In this document: one piece after another, positions 1-11,440 of the stretch
Layout: each line of letters opens with the position of its first letter
How positions within the stretch are numbered: position 1 is the stretch's first letter
NCBI GenBank assembly: GCA_029962745.1
Contig: CM057166.1
Coordinates: 1,502,994 to 1,566,993, forward strand
Direction: 5' to 3'
DNA: 64,000 nt
Source of the DNA: Echinometra lucunter
Taxonomy: Eukaryota; Echinodermata; Echinoidea; Camarodonta; Echinometridae
The notes under the pieces: generated by a model
What the model was told of the DNA's origin: nothing
What the model saw: only the letters and a program-made list of their open reading frames with translations
Database searches by the model: none
Position numbers and translations under genes: made by a program

Positions 1-55
1 ATCATCCTGATCACCATCAACGTTATCATTGTCATCAATCATCATCTGTGTTTAC

Positions 56-2924
56 CTATCCCTAGTAACATCACCCTTGAAGAGTGTCACAGTTCCATCT
101 TGGAATCCTATGGCCATCATGTTAAGGTTCTCGCTGACTGCTATGGCCGTCACGTTGGCTGTTACATTGCTCCCTGGCAATGCACGGGTTATCCTGCTGC
201 ATGATGGGTTGTTGGACTTATCACGCTACATTATAGATAGAAGAAAATGAAATAAATGGTTTGCAAATCATTTTCTTGCATCATTCCATCAGCTACTACC
301 AAATTTCCTTGACCCTTAACTCTTGAGATTAATGAAAATAGACAACAGGTCTAGTTGTAAAACTGATGAAATCAACTTCAATTGGAATACAATATGGGTC
401 TCTTGTAAATCTTCATGGAATCATTAGTCTTCATGTATGAAGTGTTTGGAATATTACAGCATATCATAGTAATTACAAAGTACAACCTGTAAATCATCAT
501 ACCACTTATCGCTTTGCAAACAAAAAATGATTTAGGTATTCAATTCCTATCAATGCTAAAACATTGCGAGAAGGAATTCATCTTAATTCTAAAGGGATAT
601 AATTTTATTCTTTTAAATACAAAAAATGACTTCTAATACTGTACCTTATCCAGATTCCAGACTTTGATGACGGGGTTAATGCCAGCTTCATCTTGCTATA
701 AATGTAAAAGAAATGCACACAAAAACAAACATTATGGAAAATCTACATAATTACCATAATTTCACAAATGTACAAAACAATGTCTGCTGCAATCCACAAA
801 ACATGTATTCCCCTGCCTATGTTTCATCAAAAATAAATTAAAACTAACACTGTGGGACCCTGAAATTTAGTATACTGCAGATGACACCCAAAAATATCTT
901 TGTATCAATCTATGCAGTTTCTTAAAGTGTAGCAATTACCAAAAGACATTTTGCTCCGTACATCAATGATTCACTGTCACTAGACTATACTCAAATATAA
1001 GCTTTGAATATTACTTCTATAAAGAGACAGTGCAAGTTCAAATATATTATCAAATAACATGAAAGCAACCAGTGAGGTAGACTACATGTAGCCAACACAC
1101 AGAATGACTTAGGATGTTTGTTGTTTTTATATTATCCTTTATTTTCTTTAAACTCCTTAACTATTAACCCTTCAAATGCCGCATAAAATTGGGGATCTAT
1201 TTCATACACATTGCTACTAGCTTTACCCATTTGTGTTTTTTCCAGGTGAGTGGTACACTCTAAACTCTTAAACCTCTTCTTTAATACACTAGGGAGCACA
1301 TCTCCTCCTTCCACATTTCCCAACTATGTCTTCTCATCTCTGCTTTTAATCACCCTGCCCTTCTTACCCATTCTTCTCCCATCATTCCATCTCATCATTC
1401 TCCTTCTTCTTCTCTCTCTCTCCCTCTATCTCTCTCTCTCTCTCCTTTCTTCCTTTCTGATATGCCTCCTTGAATCTCTAGCACCTCCTCATCCCTTCAC
1501 TCTCTACTCTTATCTCTGCCCCTCTCCATTCATTCCCATCTCTTTCTCTACCACATCCGTCTCTTCTTACCCCTTCTCCTCCCATCATTCCATCTCGTCA
1601 TTCTCCTTCTTCTTCTCTCTCTCTCTCCCTTTATCTCTCTCTCCTTTCTTCCTTTCTGATCTACCTCCTTGGATCTCTAACACCTCCTCATCCCTTCACT
1701 CTCTACTCTTATCTCTGCCCCTCTCCATTCATTCCCATCTCTTTCTCTACCACATCCATCTCTTCTTACCCCTTCTCCTCCCATCATTCCATCTCGTCAT
1801 TCTCCTTCTTCTTCTCTCTCTCTCTCCCTCTATCTCTCTCTCTCCTTTCTTCCTTTCTGATCTACCTCCTTGGATCTCTAACACCTCCTCATCCCTTCAT
1901 TCTCTACTCTTATCTCTGCCCCTCTCCATTCATTCCCATCTCTTTCTCTACCACATCCGTCTCTTCTTACCCCTTCTCCTCCCATCATTTCATCTCGTCA
2001 TTCTCCTTCTTCTTCTCTCTCTCTCTCCCTCTATCTCTCTCTCCTTTCTTCCTTTCTGATCTACCTCCTTGGATCTCTAGCACCTCCTCATCCCTTCACT
2101 CTCTACTCTTATCTCGGCCCCTCTCCATTCATTCCCATCTCTTTCTCTACCACATCCGTCTCTCCTTCCCTCTCAAGGCTTGTTCAGATATGACGCAAAA
2201 GCCTCTGTGTTTTTTTGTGTAGAAAGTGCATGGGATATGAGGCGACCAAAGAAAAAAAAACTGCTGAGGCAAGAGGCATATTTTTCACTCCTCTCCTTCT
2301 GTCCAATTGTCTTGTCATGCTTCCTTTTCTCTTGTTTTATTGCGCTGTTTTATTTACTTTTCATCTTTGTTTGTCACGTGTGTTTGTTTAAGATAGGTAT
2401 CTAACAGAGTCTGTCAAAAGGGAACCTTATCTACAAGCATTTGCTTCTAAGGTTTCCTCCACATTTCTGTTACGCAGTAATCTCCCTCCATGCATCTATT
2501 ATATTTTGTTATAATATGGAAAAGACTTGTATCATTGCAGATAATGTGGAAATAAAACCTAAATGAAGATGAAATGAATAAATGGAGTGGCTTGCTGCAC
2601 CACATCTGAACACTAAAAAAAACCAAGCCTTATCCTCCTCCTCTCTGACCCTCCACTGTCTCTCTCATTTCTTCTGCTTTCTCTTACCCCTATAGTGAAG
2701 ATGATGTTGTGCTGCTTGAGTTGGTGTATGTGAGTCACTCTCAGCTCGTAGGCCTTGAAACCTTCCAGCTCCAGGTTCCTGTCCAGGAACAACAGGTTGC
2801 CTTCTGAATCACCTAGCGTTACCTGACCACGCCCACTTGCACATGCTGTGATGTCAATTTCCTGTGCACAAAGAGATTTAAGCAATAAATAATAATTATA
2901 CTACTGGTAGTACTGGTACTACTA

Positions 2925-2969
<45 letters not shown>

Positions 2970-5434
2970 AACACTTCCCGCACAACAATCACAGTGCACA
3001 CTTGTCACGTAAACAGAGCTCCCTCACTGGTTTTACTCTTGTGCATACCTGTGTGACATTATATCCCGTAACCCAGCATCAAATGTATTTTTGCCTTTCA
3101 TGTGCTGAATATTCAGTTTGAGGTGGAAAGAACTGTGTAACATCTTTGTTTTGATTCTAAGATTGCTGCTGAGCAACTACTTTAAAAGCAAAAACATCTG
3201 ACTAAATGCATGACTGTCTACTAAATTGTTACGAATCCTTAGATTTAGAGAAAAACATGCAACTACAAATAAAAATTTGAATTATTAACAAGTACCAATT
3301 ATCAATCTTTACATCATTTTTTAAAAATCAATCATATAAGATCAACTTGAACAAATCCTTGCATATGACATTAAGACTTTTGAAATTCATTACTTTATAA
3401 TAAAATCTTACCTTTAGCTTTGCAAAGATCTCAGTGCTGTCAGGATACTTCACAATCTCCTTGTCAAAGAAGTTGAATCTTCTCCACTGACAAAAACAAA
3501 ACAAAAAATCCAAAAATTAAATCCATTCAAAAAGAAATCACACAGATGATTAGAAAAAAGGGAGAAGTCTAATCTACAAATGTAGGAGACATTATTTACT
3601 TATTACCTAGATTTTAGGTCTTTAAGCAATTCATACAACATTGATTTCACTACATGTCAGAAGATCAATTGAATTTTTATAAAGGCATTAATTTGTAGAA
3701 CCTTTTCAAAGCAATTGGTAAATATAGCTTAATTATCCAAAAGATAATTGTAAGTCAAATTCTTACTATCTTTGGAATATAGCAACTCCTTTTTCCTATA
3801 TTTCTTTTCCCTTTATTTCTGCATTACTGTTTCTTTCCCATTTTCCCCCTCTTCCCTCATTTTACTTACTTCTATTTTCTTTAATTTTGAATTGCAATAC
3901 TGAATTAAAGATGCACCAAAGCAGGAAATAGAATTACTTCATGAAATAGAATTCCAAAAGGAAAATATTGAAATAGGTCTGCAGGCTATCTTAAATTCAT
4001 AATTATGAAAAAACACGAAGAAAAGAAAAAAAGCTAACAAAGAAGTTAAGCAGACTAGATAGCAGAAAGAAGAGAACAGAGAGTTAACTTTACAAAAATA
4101 TTTTCAAATCAGAAAAAATAATAAAGGAAAGAAGAAGGGAAGAAAAAGAAAATGTAACAATAAAAGGATGAACAAGAGAAGATAGACATTCAAACAAACA
4201 AAAACAATTTTTTTTTTAGAGCATGAAGTGAAAAAAGAAATCATTAAAGGAGAATGCAACCCAGGCATCAGTGTACTCTTAGTGAATAAAGATGACCAAG
4301 AAGAGTAAACAGTGAAAGTTTGAGCAAAATCGGACAATCGGTTTAAGAGTTATGAATTTTCAAAGTTTCAGTAAATCCCTATTATGGGGATCCTTGAGTT
4401 GACAACTTTGTCAGCATCTGTGATGTCATCGTGGACAACTCTCAATTCATTTTGTACATAATTTTTCAAAAAAATTGATTTATATGAAATTTCAAGTCAG
4501 GAATCAACATAATTCTTCCCAAAATGCTTGTAGAATTGATATAGCCATGTCATACTCAAACAATAGATCAAAAGAATTTTCATTTTTCTTGAAAATAAAG
4601 AAAATTTAAAATTTTGTGTACAAAATGAATGGAAAGTTGTCCACAATGACATCACAGATGCTGGCAAAGTTGCCAATTCAAGGATCCCCATAATAAGGAT
4701 TTACTTAAACTTTAAAAGTTCATAACTCTTGAACAGACTGTCCGATTTTCCTCAGACTTTACTGTTTACTATTCTTGTTCTTCTTCATTCACTGGATGCA
4801 CACCGATGTCCGAGTTGCATTCTCCTTTTAAAAAAAATTGACAGAAAATGAGATTAAAAAGCCTAATAATGAGTCTGCTTTATTGTAATCAACACAGTTA
4901 CGCCTCAAGATTATCACATTTTTGTTGTTGTTATCAATTAAATTGAAAAAAAAAATGTGATAATCGTGAGGTACGAGTCGATCCCCTTTTACAATTAGAT
5001 TCTAACTGTAGGCCTACATGTAGATCTACCTAAAAGGTCCTAATTTAAATTTTAATATGAATAAATTCTCGGAATCACTGTTGCCACAAGTCTAATTCTA
5101 CATATGGAAATTCCATGACTACCGCAGTGGGTAACATGTCTATATAACTATTACTAGACTTCTATGCTTATGAAGAATAAATTTTGCCCCGTGATATTCC
5201 TGTCTTTAAATTATTGCCACGTCTAAAAATACAAAGTCAAATCAATGCAGAACACACGATGACAACTAACCTACACAATTTAATACGAATGGGGCTAAAG
5301 TAGGCTAATCTACTAACAATTGAATATAATTTTTCATATTGTTAAGACCTATTTTTATTGGAAATAGTTGAAAATAACTCTACAATATAATTGAAATATA
5401 ATATCTAAATCGAAATTACCTGCAGGAAAGCCAT
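56..5434 (-). CDS. VPS11: VPS11 homologue, copy 1 (exons 1-5, continues left of window)
   Basis: VPS11 is a core subunit of the HOPS and CORVET tethering complexes that drive endosome and lysosome/vacuole fusion. Exons read on the minus strand: 5434-5420 (start, MAFLQ), 3486-3412 (WRRFNFFDKE...), 2861-2688 (includes GFKAYELRVTHIHQLKQHN), 695-645 (DEAGINPVIKVWNLDK) and 225-56 (NMMAIGFQDGTVTLFKGD). All borders are GT-AG and phases agree, giving 161 codons plus 2 nt. Each exon aligns with the N-terminal beta-propeller of animal VPS11 (human MAAYLQWRRF, FQAYKLRVTHLYQLKQHN). The rest of the propeller, the alpha-solenoid and the RING-H2 end lie outside the window. It starts 161 bp from the divergent coiled-coil gene. 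A second near-identical copy lies at 12807-23212; coding differences between them are silent. Identification is firm; whether this is a separate gene or an allele is not. Confidence 0.9.
1386..2172. repeat. Pyrimidine-rich minisatellite, about 200-bp period (VPS11 intron 3, copy 1)
   Basis: Four tandem units of roughly 200 bp; the phrase CATCTCGTCATTCTCC or its variant recurs near 1388, 1590, 1790 and 1993. Nearly all bases are C or T on the plus strand, so the VPS11 pre-mRNA is purine-rich here. It creates a long plus-strand open frame without coding value. Confidence 0.9.
2175..2632. mobile_element. MITE-like element, AAGGCTTG family (copy 1)
   Basis: Left end AAGGCTTGTTCAGATATG; right end is its near-inverse, CATCTGAACAC...CAAGCCTT. 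It lies just upstream, in transcript order downstream, of VPS11 exon 3. The same family is seen at 8484-8844, 13397-13720, 20578-21036 and 30764-31000. Confidence 0.6.
2926..2969. repeat. (ACT)n microsatellite, 44 nt
   Basis: Near-perfect ACT run in VPS11 intron 2 of copy 1; the counterpart in copy 2 is 9 nt longer. Confidence 0.95.
4248..4827. mobile_element. Foldback MITE, TTAA target, absent from copy 2
   Basis: Ends are AGGAGAATGCAAC and its inverse GTTGCATTCTCCTT, flanked by TTAA at 4244-4247 and 4828-4831. Arms of about 210 bp are inverted repeats of each other at clearly high identity. The matching site in copy 2 (22671-22674) holds a single TTAA with no insert. It lies in VPS11 intron 1. 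Confidence 0.85.
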
Positions 5435-5595
5435 TTCCGCCCAAAAGTGGTCAATCCGGAGGCTGTGATCGAGAAAGTCTGTCCCTCCCACAAATTTTGA
5501 CCTTTGACCTCTCCTTGGATATTCGCGTTGCCAGTAACGCTTTACGGGCGGAGAATAACATTTTCTGCTATAATTTGTTGGAATTCTCTGCAAAG
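5435..5595. promoter_or_regulatory. Shared bidirectional promoter of VPS11 and coiled-coil gene, copy 1
   Basis: Only 161 bp separate the two divergent start codons, so both 5' ends and core promoters must lie here or overlap the first exons. The minus strand at 5510-5498 reads AGGTCAAAGGTCA, an exact DR1 element (two AGGTCA half-sites, one base apart), the class bound by RXR heterodimers, HNF4 and COUP-TF. A palindromic TGACGTCA (CRE-like) sits at 5597-5604, overlapping the plus-strand start codon. No TATA box is obvious. Motif presence is seen directly; binding is inferred. Confidence 0.65.
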
Positions 5596-8500
5596 ATGAC
5601 GTCAATTTCAAGTATGGCCAGATTCAAAAGTCCAACCAGGTCTTCGAGAGGTATAAAATTAAGCAAAGTAGTACGTTAGTGATAAACTGATAATCTTTTT
5701 GTGACACTGCCACTGGAGCCTGATAATATAGATCTAACACTTAGTAACAGTTAGCATTCTAGGGCCAATTAATTATGCCCACTGCACTCTTGCGAATGAA
5801 TGACAGTGTGATTGTGAATCAAGTAGGCCTAGATCTAGGCTAAATGAAAGTGGTCATCATGCGTCATGAGGTCGCCTACTTTTGCGTTACATGGTGATTC
5901 TACCTTCAGTTAGCCTGGAGGCTCCTAGAGAGTGAAAAAAAACAAAAACAAAAAACGCTAACACTAGTATTAGTATAGGCCTACCCAGTTGTTGGATGTC
6001 CGGACAGGTTGTATATCCGGACAGTTGATTTTAAACAGCCAATTGAAAAGGGTTCACAAGCAAATCTCTTAAATGTTTTAGCACAAACTGTTAGAAAATA
6101 TTATAGCGAACAAATATTGATGATGATTAGCACAAATCAGTGCATCGTTTTTGTTTAATCCAAAGACAAAAAAGAAGGCTTCATTTTTGTTACGTGTCCG
6201 GACACCCAACCCCCCATCCTAACAGTTAGGATGGGGGGTTGGGTGTCGGGACACGTATGACGTAACAAAAATGAAGCCTTCTTTTTTTGTCTTTGGATTA
6301 ACTTTGTAAAACTATGCATTGATTTGTGCTAATCATCATCAATATTTGTTCGCTATAATATTGTCTAACTTAACAGTTTGTGCTAAAACATTTAAGAGAT
6401 TTGCTTATGAATTTTTTCAATTGGCTGTTTAAAATCGACTGTCCGGATATACAACCTGTCCGGACATCCAACAACTGGGTATAACTGTTAAGTTAGATCT
6501 ACTTACTCTCCACAGAGCTTGGCATTTTTACCTATCTTGTATAACGACAGTAGCCATTTTGCCACTTCAAAACAACCCCTGGAGTGGCTGGAAAATCTAT
6601 TTCCCATGAGCCAATGACACTACCAGTACCAGCCCGACTGACACTCAGGACTAAAAAAAAATTGACATATGAAAAGCAAAATTTAGATAAAAATTTATCG
6701 TAGGGAAGCTGGTAATAACTCACCGCTGTTTATGTTTCCCTGTCGTCCATTGTAATGCAGATTAAAATGGCAACTATCTTGCGCATGCGCATCGATGCGC
6801 AACTGGATGCAAGCGATCTTGCAGATGTTTTCACAAAATTTACGGCAAATCTTACGGCAAATCAATAGCGTCTTTGTCGAAGACAAGTCTGCTGTGCAAC
6901 GTTCATGGACAATCCACATGATCCAGATGGCCCGGGTCTCAATGTCTCAGTCTCAATGTCTCAATATTTTCACAGTCCCTTCCTCATTTTCAAAGAAAAT
7001 TACACTAAGGTCATCTTAGGTTTGTTTCTCTGTCCATTGGTGCTATTTGAGTCAAGGAATCTCTTCTAGTGTTTAGAATATGCCCTATGCGTGAAATATG
7101 GATACCCACAAAGTTTGGACACACCACCGAATACAAGTCGATGGTATTTCAGTCATTATTTTTGTTCATTGATTATTGTTACACTTGTAACCATGTCCAA
7201 AGTAATATAGCTCCTGTAATCCTATCATAACACTCATGCTGTGTTCCATTTTGAAAGAGAAAGTGCTTTTGAATTAATGATAAACATATGTTTTCATTTT
7301 TTTCTTTCCTATTTTTATAAACGATAGGACCTAGTTTTTCTGGAACAGGTACAGGTGGTTCTACTCTACGACGCAGCGGCAGCATGGGGAGTCTGACAAA
7401 AAGGTCATCAGCCAACATTGCTGCCAATTTTGGAACTGGCTCAGGAACAATGTATGCTATCTTAAGTTTTTTCTTTTTTCAATTCTTAGAACATTTTATA
7501 TTTTTTTCATTTCATTTGCTTATGAAATTTGCTGATCAGTGATAATTTTTTTTTTCATTATTTTCTTTTCCACCAAGACATGAATTATTGACATGTCAAA
7601 ATAAACGGTACATCATTAACCTGTCTAAATGAACATTCCGTTAAATGTACAATTCCCATAATTTGATTATTTTTTTTAAAAAATGGAATTCTTCAAATAC
7701 AAAACTTGCAAGAGTTTGTTTTTATAAATAAGAAATTAATACTTTAAAGATTTTGTCCCACTTTTGTCATTTCTTGTTTGTCTGTATTATTCCTCCCCTC
7801 CCCTGAATCTACAAAATACATGTATATCTTTCTAATGATTGTAATTGCTTCAAATCCTTCAGCTTGATTGTTTGTGCCAGTAGTTTTAACTGTTTATGTA
7901 ATTCAATTTATTTCTAATGAGATTGAAAACCGAATACATTACATCTCACAGAAAGACAAAAGATGAGCAAATATCAAATGTTAAAGTACGTGGAAAATCT
8001 ATTGCTTGTATTAAATAATGCATTTATACTCTAGAACTATTGCTTTCAAAATGTCCAGGAAATCTACCAAGGCAGTTGACTATGACAATCTTGAAGCAGA
8101 ATACATCAAGAATCTTCAACAACAGATCTACTTCCTGGAGCTTGAAGCGAATTTTCTATATCCTTTGCATCATTTACGAACCAGTTGAAATATATTGAGA
8201 AAATGATTAGTATACTAGTTCAGATTTGCTTATACCTTTATTTGATGCATTGTTAGTATCTGAGGCCGCATACACCATGTATCAGCAAAAAGAATGAATT
8301 ACTTAATGTGGTAATAACTGAGCAGATGTATTTCATTTGTGACCTTAACTCTTTCCTTTCACTCGAGACCAAGCCAAGAAAGCCACAGAGCTTCAGCCAA
8401 GGATGACTGAGGAAGCCAGTAAGATGCTCACTAGACTAAAGGTATTTGAAGGTTAATCACTACGTAGCCAACGTAATCATTAAGGCTTGTTCAAAGATGC

Positions 8501-11440
8501 AGCAGCAAACCTCCGTGGTTAGCCTCTGTGTGTGTGTTTTTGTTTGGGGGTTTCTGGGAGGGGGGGGGGTGCACACGAATGGATGGTATTTTGAGAAGGT
8601 TTTCAATTTTAAAAAATAAACTCCAAGGCAAAAATTGTAATTTATGCTGCCTTGCAGCAAAAAAGGTGCAGACCAATCAAATTTGTATAAAGTTAGCACA
8701 AAGTAGGATGTCACGAGTATTGCCCGCACAGCTTTAGGCTTTTTTTTTTTTTTAGTGTGAACTGGAGTGACACAGGAATTCTGGCTATATGTGAACACTA
8801 AGAAAACCTCAGGGGGTTACCTGGTGGCTATGTGAATGGGCCTTTATTGTCAAAATGTCCAAATTGTGCCCGAAGGAGCAGCTACCTGTAGGTTTTCCAA
8901 CAAAATCTACATAAACATAAAGAATGTGCTTCATATGTACCTTGCTATTTACAAGTGTGTTTTGTTTTTCTTCTTACCATTATTTCCCTGTGATTGTTAC
9001 TATGACAGATATCTAGCAAAGTAAAAAAAAAAAACTGTGGAAAGATTGTTCTCCTGGCTATTTAAATAGGTCTAGTTTCATGATTCTAGGAACTGTTGCA
9101 TTAATAGAATATCTGTGATTTTTTGTGTTTGTTTTTGTTTCATTCTCCTTTAAGACTTCAGATCAAGTGAGAGAGAGAAAAAGTAAGGGAGCAGTAAAAG
9201 TAAAAATTAAGAAAAATCATACAACCAAGAAAAAAAAACTCACCCTTTGATATGATTGCTGTTTGAGTAAACTTTTTAAAAAGTTGCAACGGTTGTTTAT
9301 GGATTTGAGTATGCTCATAATTTCTAATATTTTGATTGTTCTTCAGGAGCTCCAATCTGATGTGGATAGTCTCCATCTTGAAGTGAGAAGGAAGGAATCC
9401 AACTTAGACATGGTCAGTACAGAGAAAGACAGACTGGATGGGAAACTCAGGATTTTATCAGGTAATACTAGGTCTGAAACTAGCACAGAAGGGGGCTGTT
9501 GGAAAAAAAAAACAAAAGTAAAAAAAATAATAAAGGTGAAAAGTAAATCTCTCCCTTTTCCAAAAGCAAAAAAAAAAAGGCATGAAAGATCTCTCTTGAA
9601 CAAGTAATATTTTATTTTTTAACTCGTGTCTTGTACACAGAAACTCCACCCCCTTTCACTTTGAAAAATCCAAAATATTGAAATCTTAAAGAAAAATAAA
9701 TTCACTGATTAATTTTACTCTTTCTGTTTATCCGTTTGATGGAATATCATATTAACCATACATACAAATGTATGTGACCATTAGAGGATCGTGTTGGAAA
9801 CTATGGTACCCAAGAAATGATGTGAATTCAACTATTTTTTGTAGGGGCTGGGCTGGGTTTTGGGTTAGGTACTACATGTATGTTTGGCTTGATGTGCAGA
9901 ATTTCCATGGGAGCAATTGTTGCCAGAGCAAATGTCATGGAACCGGAGAGAACATTTTCTCATTTGTGGAATATGATTGTCCATCATTTACTAGATAACC
10001 ACCAACGTGAGAAGAGACTCCTGGTGGAAGAAGTGGTCCAGCTGAAGAAACAGAACGAGATGATCCAACGTGAGATCCACGACAGAGAACAGCAGATAAA
10101 CATGGCGAGGGGAGAGCTAGAGAAAGGTTCCTCCTCTCTGTCCACAGCAGAACATCATATTAAAATGCTGGAGTCAGAGGTGAGTTCGAAATTGATGGCT
10201 CATTTTCAGATAGACAGACATATATTTAAAGATAAACTTGAGTTCTGATCATGTGATTACAATGTGAGGGAATCTGTATAGAAAGTATTTGCAAAAGGTT
10301 GATGAAGTAGTTCATAAAAATTGACATATTCCTTGAGGTTTTGAAGCTTTGATAGATAAATGAATGATTAAATAAATCAAGGAAAAGTAAATAAATATAT
10401 GTATGAAAATAAAAATAAATTCATAAATTCATAAGTAGATAAAAGTTCAAATCTTTGAGCAATATAGAATTGAAAAAAAATTGATTTGTAAGAACCACAG
10501 CATCAAGCATTACCAGAAAAATATAACTTGAAAATGCCATTTGTCAATGTAGATGTACATGCATTGTCCAGACCATCTGCTTATTATGAATAAAAGCAGA
10601 ACAAAATAAAACAAAGATACAGTGTTTTGTCCTTGTTCTTGTTTTTGTATTTGTTTTCATTTTTATGCCTCCACCCACCGAAGCTGGGTGCCGGAGACAT
10701 TATGTTTTCGGGTTGTACATCCGTCCGTACGTCTGTCCGTCAGTCCCGTTTTTGTTCTCGCGCTAACTTTAGAACCATTTGACAGATCAACTTCAAACTT
10801 GGTTCATGTATGTTTATGGGAAGGGCAAAGATCTGATTAGATTTTGGGGTCACGAGGTTCAAGGTCAAAGGTTGTAGAGGTCATTATATACATGAAAATG
10901 GCTCGTTCTCACAATAACTTAATAACCATGTTAGGGATCAACTTCAAACGTAAGTTGTGTATGCATGTGGGAGGAACAATGATCTTATTAAATTTTGGGA
11001 TCACAAGGTCAAAGGTCTTGCATACATTATGCATACATGTCATCATACATGTCATTGTATGCATGAAAAATTGCTCATTCTCGCGATAATTTCAGAACCA
11101 ACTCTTAATATGGCAGACACATTGTCATTTATATAGAACCATTTTTCCATTTTTTTACTCTAAATGTATCCTTTTACATTTCCCATAATTAAAAGTGATA
11201 TACTTCTGATCTCCCATAGGCAGAGGAATAAATTTTGACCGCGTACGGTCGAGGATTCATCTAGTTTGTTATTTATTCACTAGTATCTTTTGTTTAAACA
11301 ATTAGCCTTGCAAGAAATCAAGTGATTATGCAAGGTTTTTGTATTTCTCATTTCAGGTCCAACAAAAATCAGATACTTTGAGAGCTACCCAGCTGGCTTT
11401 GGAAGAAAAGAGAACAGAATTGCTGAAAACTCAAACCCAA
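5596..11440 (+). CDS. Coiled-coil protein with Ser-rich basic head, copy 1 (exons 1-7, cut by gap)
   Basis: Not identified by name. Exons: 5596-5650 (start MTSISSMARFKSPTRSSR), 7328-7451 (LRRSGSMGSLTKRSSANIA), 8059-8157 (NLEAEYIKNLQQQIYFLELE), 8363-8441 (RDQAKKATELQPRMTEEASK), 9347-9461 (SDVDSLHLEVRRKESNLDM), 9995-10179 (QREKRLLVEEVVQLKKQNEM) and 11357-11440, where the gap cuts the exon. They join in one frame for 247 codons. Residues 1-60 form a Gly/Ser/Arg-rich, low-complexity, probably phosphorylatable head; from about residue 68 on, the sequence is nearly uninterrupted heptad-rich coiled coil, a layout like intermediate-filament or centrosomal/ciliary rod proteins. The start was chosen because exon 1 ends in phase 1 and completes a glycine codon with exon 2, and because the same exon is conserved in copy 2. 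Intron 3 is a U12-type AT-AC intron. The function is unknown to me. Confidence 0.82.
5984..6479. mobile_element. Long palindrome / foldback MITE with TA target duplication
   Basis: Almost the whole element is an inverted repeat: arms 5984-6223 and 6225-6479 meet at a one-base centre (6224). Ends are CCCAGTTGTTGGATGTCCGG and its inverse, flanked by TA (5982-5983, 6480-6481), the Tc1/mariner target. It lies in intron 1 of the coiled-coil gene copy 1 and has no counterpart in copy 2. Confidence 0.88.
8158..8362 (+). other. U12-type AT-AC intron (minor spliceosome), copy 1
   Basis: The intron opens with ATATCCTTT, the exact minor-class AT-AC donor consensus, and ends in AC at 8361-8362. CCTTAAC at 8343-8349 matches the U12 branch-site core, with its adenosine about 14 nt from the AC, the normal U12 spacing. 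Only these borders keep the coiled-coil frame open (LELEANFL joined to RDQAKKATEL); no nearby GT-AG pair does so. Confidence 0.85.
8484..8844. mobile_element. MITE-like element, AAGGCTTG family
   Basis: Begins GGCTTGTTCAAAGATG after TTAA and ends TATGTGAATGGGCC. It contains G- and T-runs and lies in intron 4 of the coiled-coil gene copy 1. The start of the same insertion is seen at 30764 before the gap. Confidence 0.55.
10662..11262. repeat. Dispersed marine-invertebrate repeat
   Basis: Contains CCGGAGACATTATG, the TCCGTCCGT run, and two diverged phrases of ATCAACTTCAAAC with a following GATCTgATTA-type block and AAGGTCAAAGG. From memory this matches a repeat common in molluscs, amphioxus and echinoderms. 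It fills part of intron 6 of the coiled-coil gene; class not assigned. Confidence 0.5.

Larger units (their letters stand above)
1..5770. repeat. Duplicated block, left copy A (matches 18417-23530)
   Basis: Base 1 corresponds to 18417 and collinear identity runs to about 5770 (23530), covering VPS11 exons 1-5, their introns, the shared promoter and coiled-coil exon 1. Differences are scattered substitutions, microsatellite length changes and a 580-bp transposon present only here (4248-4827). Confidence 0.9.
6963..8860. repeat. Duplicated block, left copy B (matches 29274-31000)
   Basis: Identity resumes in intron 1 of the coiled-coil gene and covers exons 2-4 and the MITE behind them, until the right copy runs into the gap at 31001. 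Confidence 0.88.

Noticed and set aside
1250..2059. 269-codon plus-strand open frame
   Set aside because: It is the translation of the CT-rich 200-bp tandem array in a VPS11 intron: low-complexity Ser/Leu/Pro only.
6795..7019. Plus-strand ORF as an alternative first exon of the coiled-coil gene
   Set aside because: Not shared by copy 2 and has no donor in the required phase; exon 1 at 5596-5650 fits phase and is conserved.
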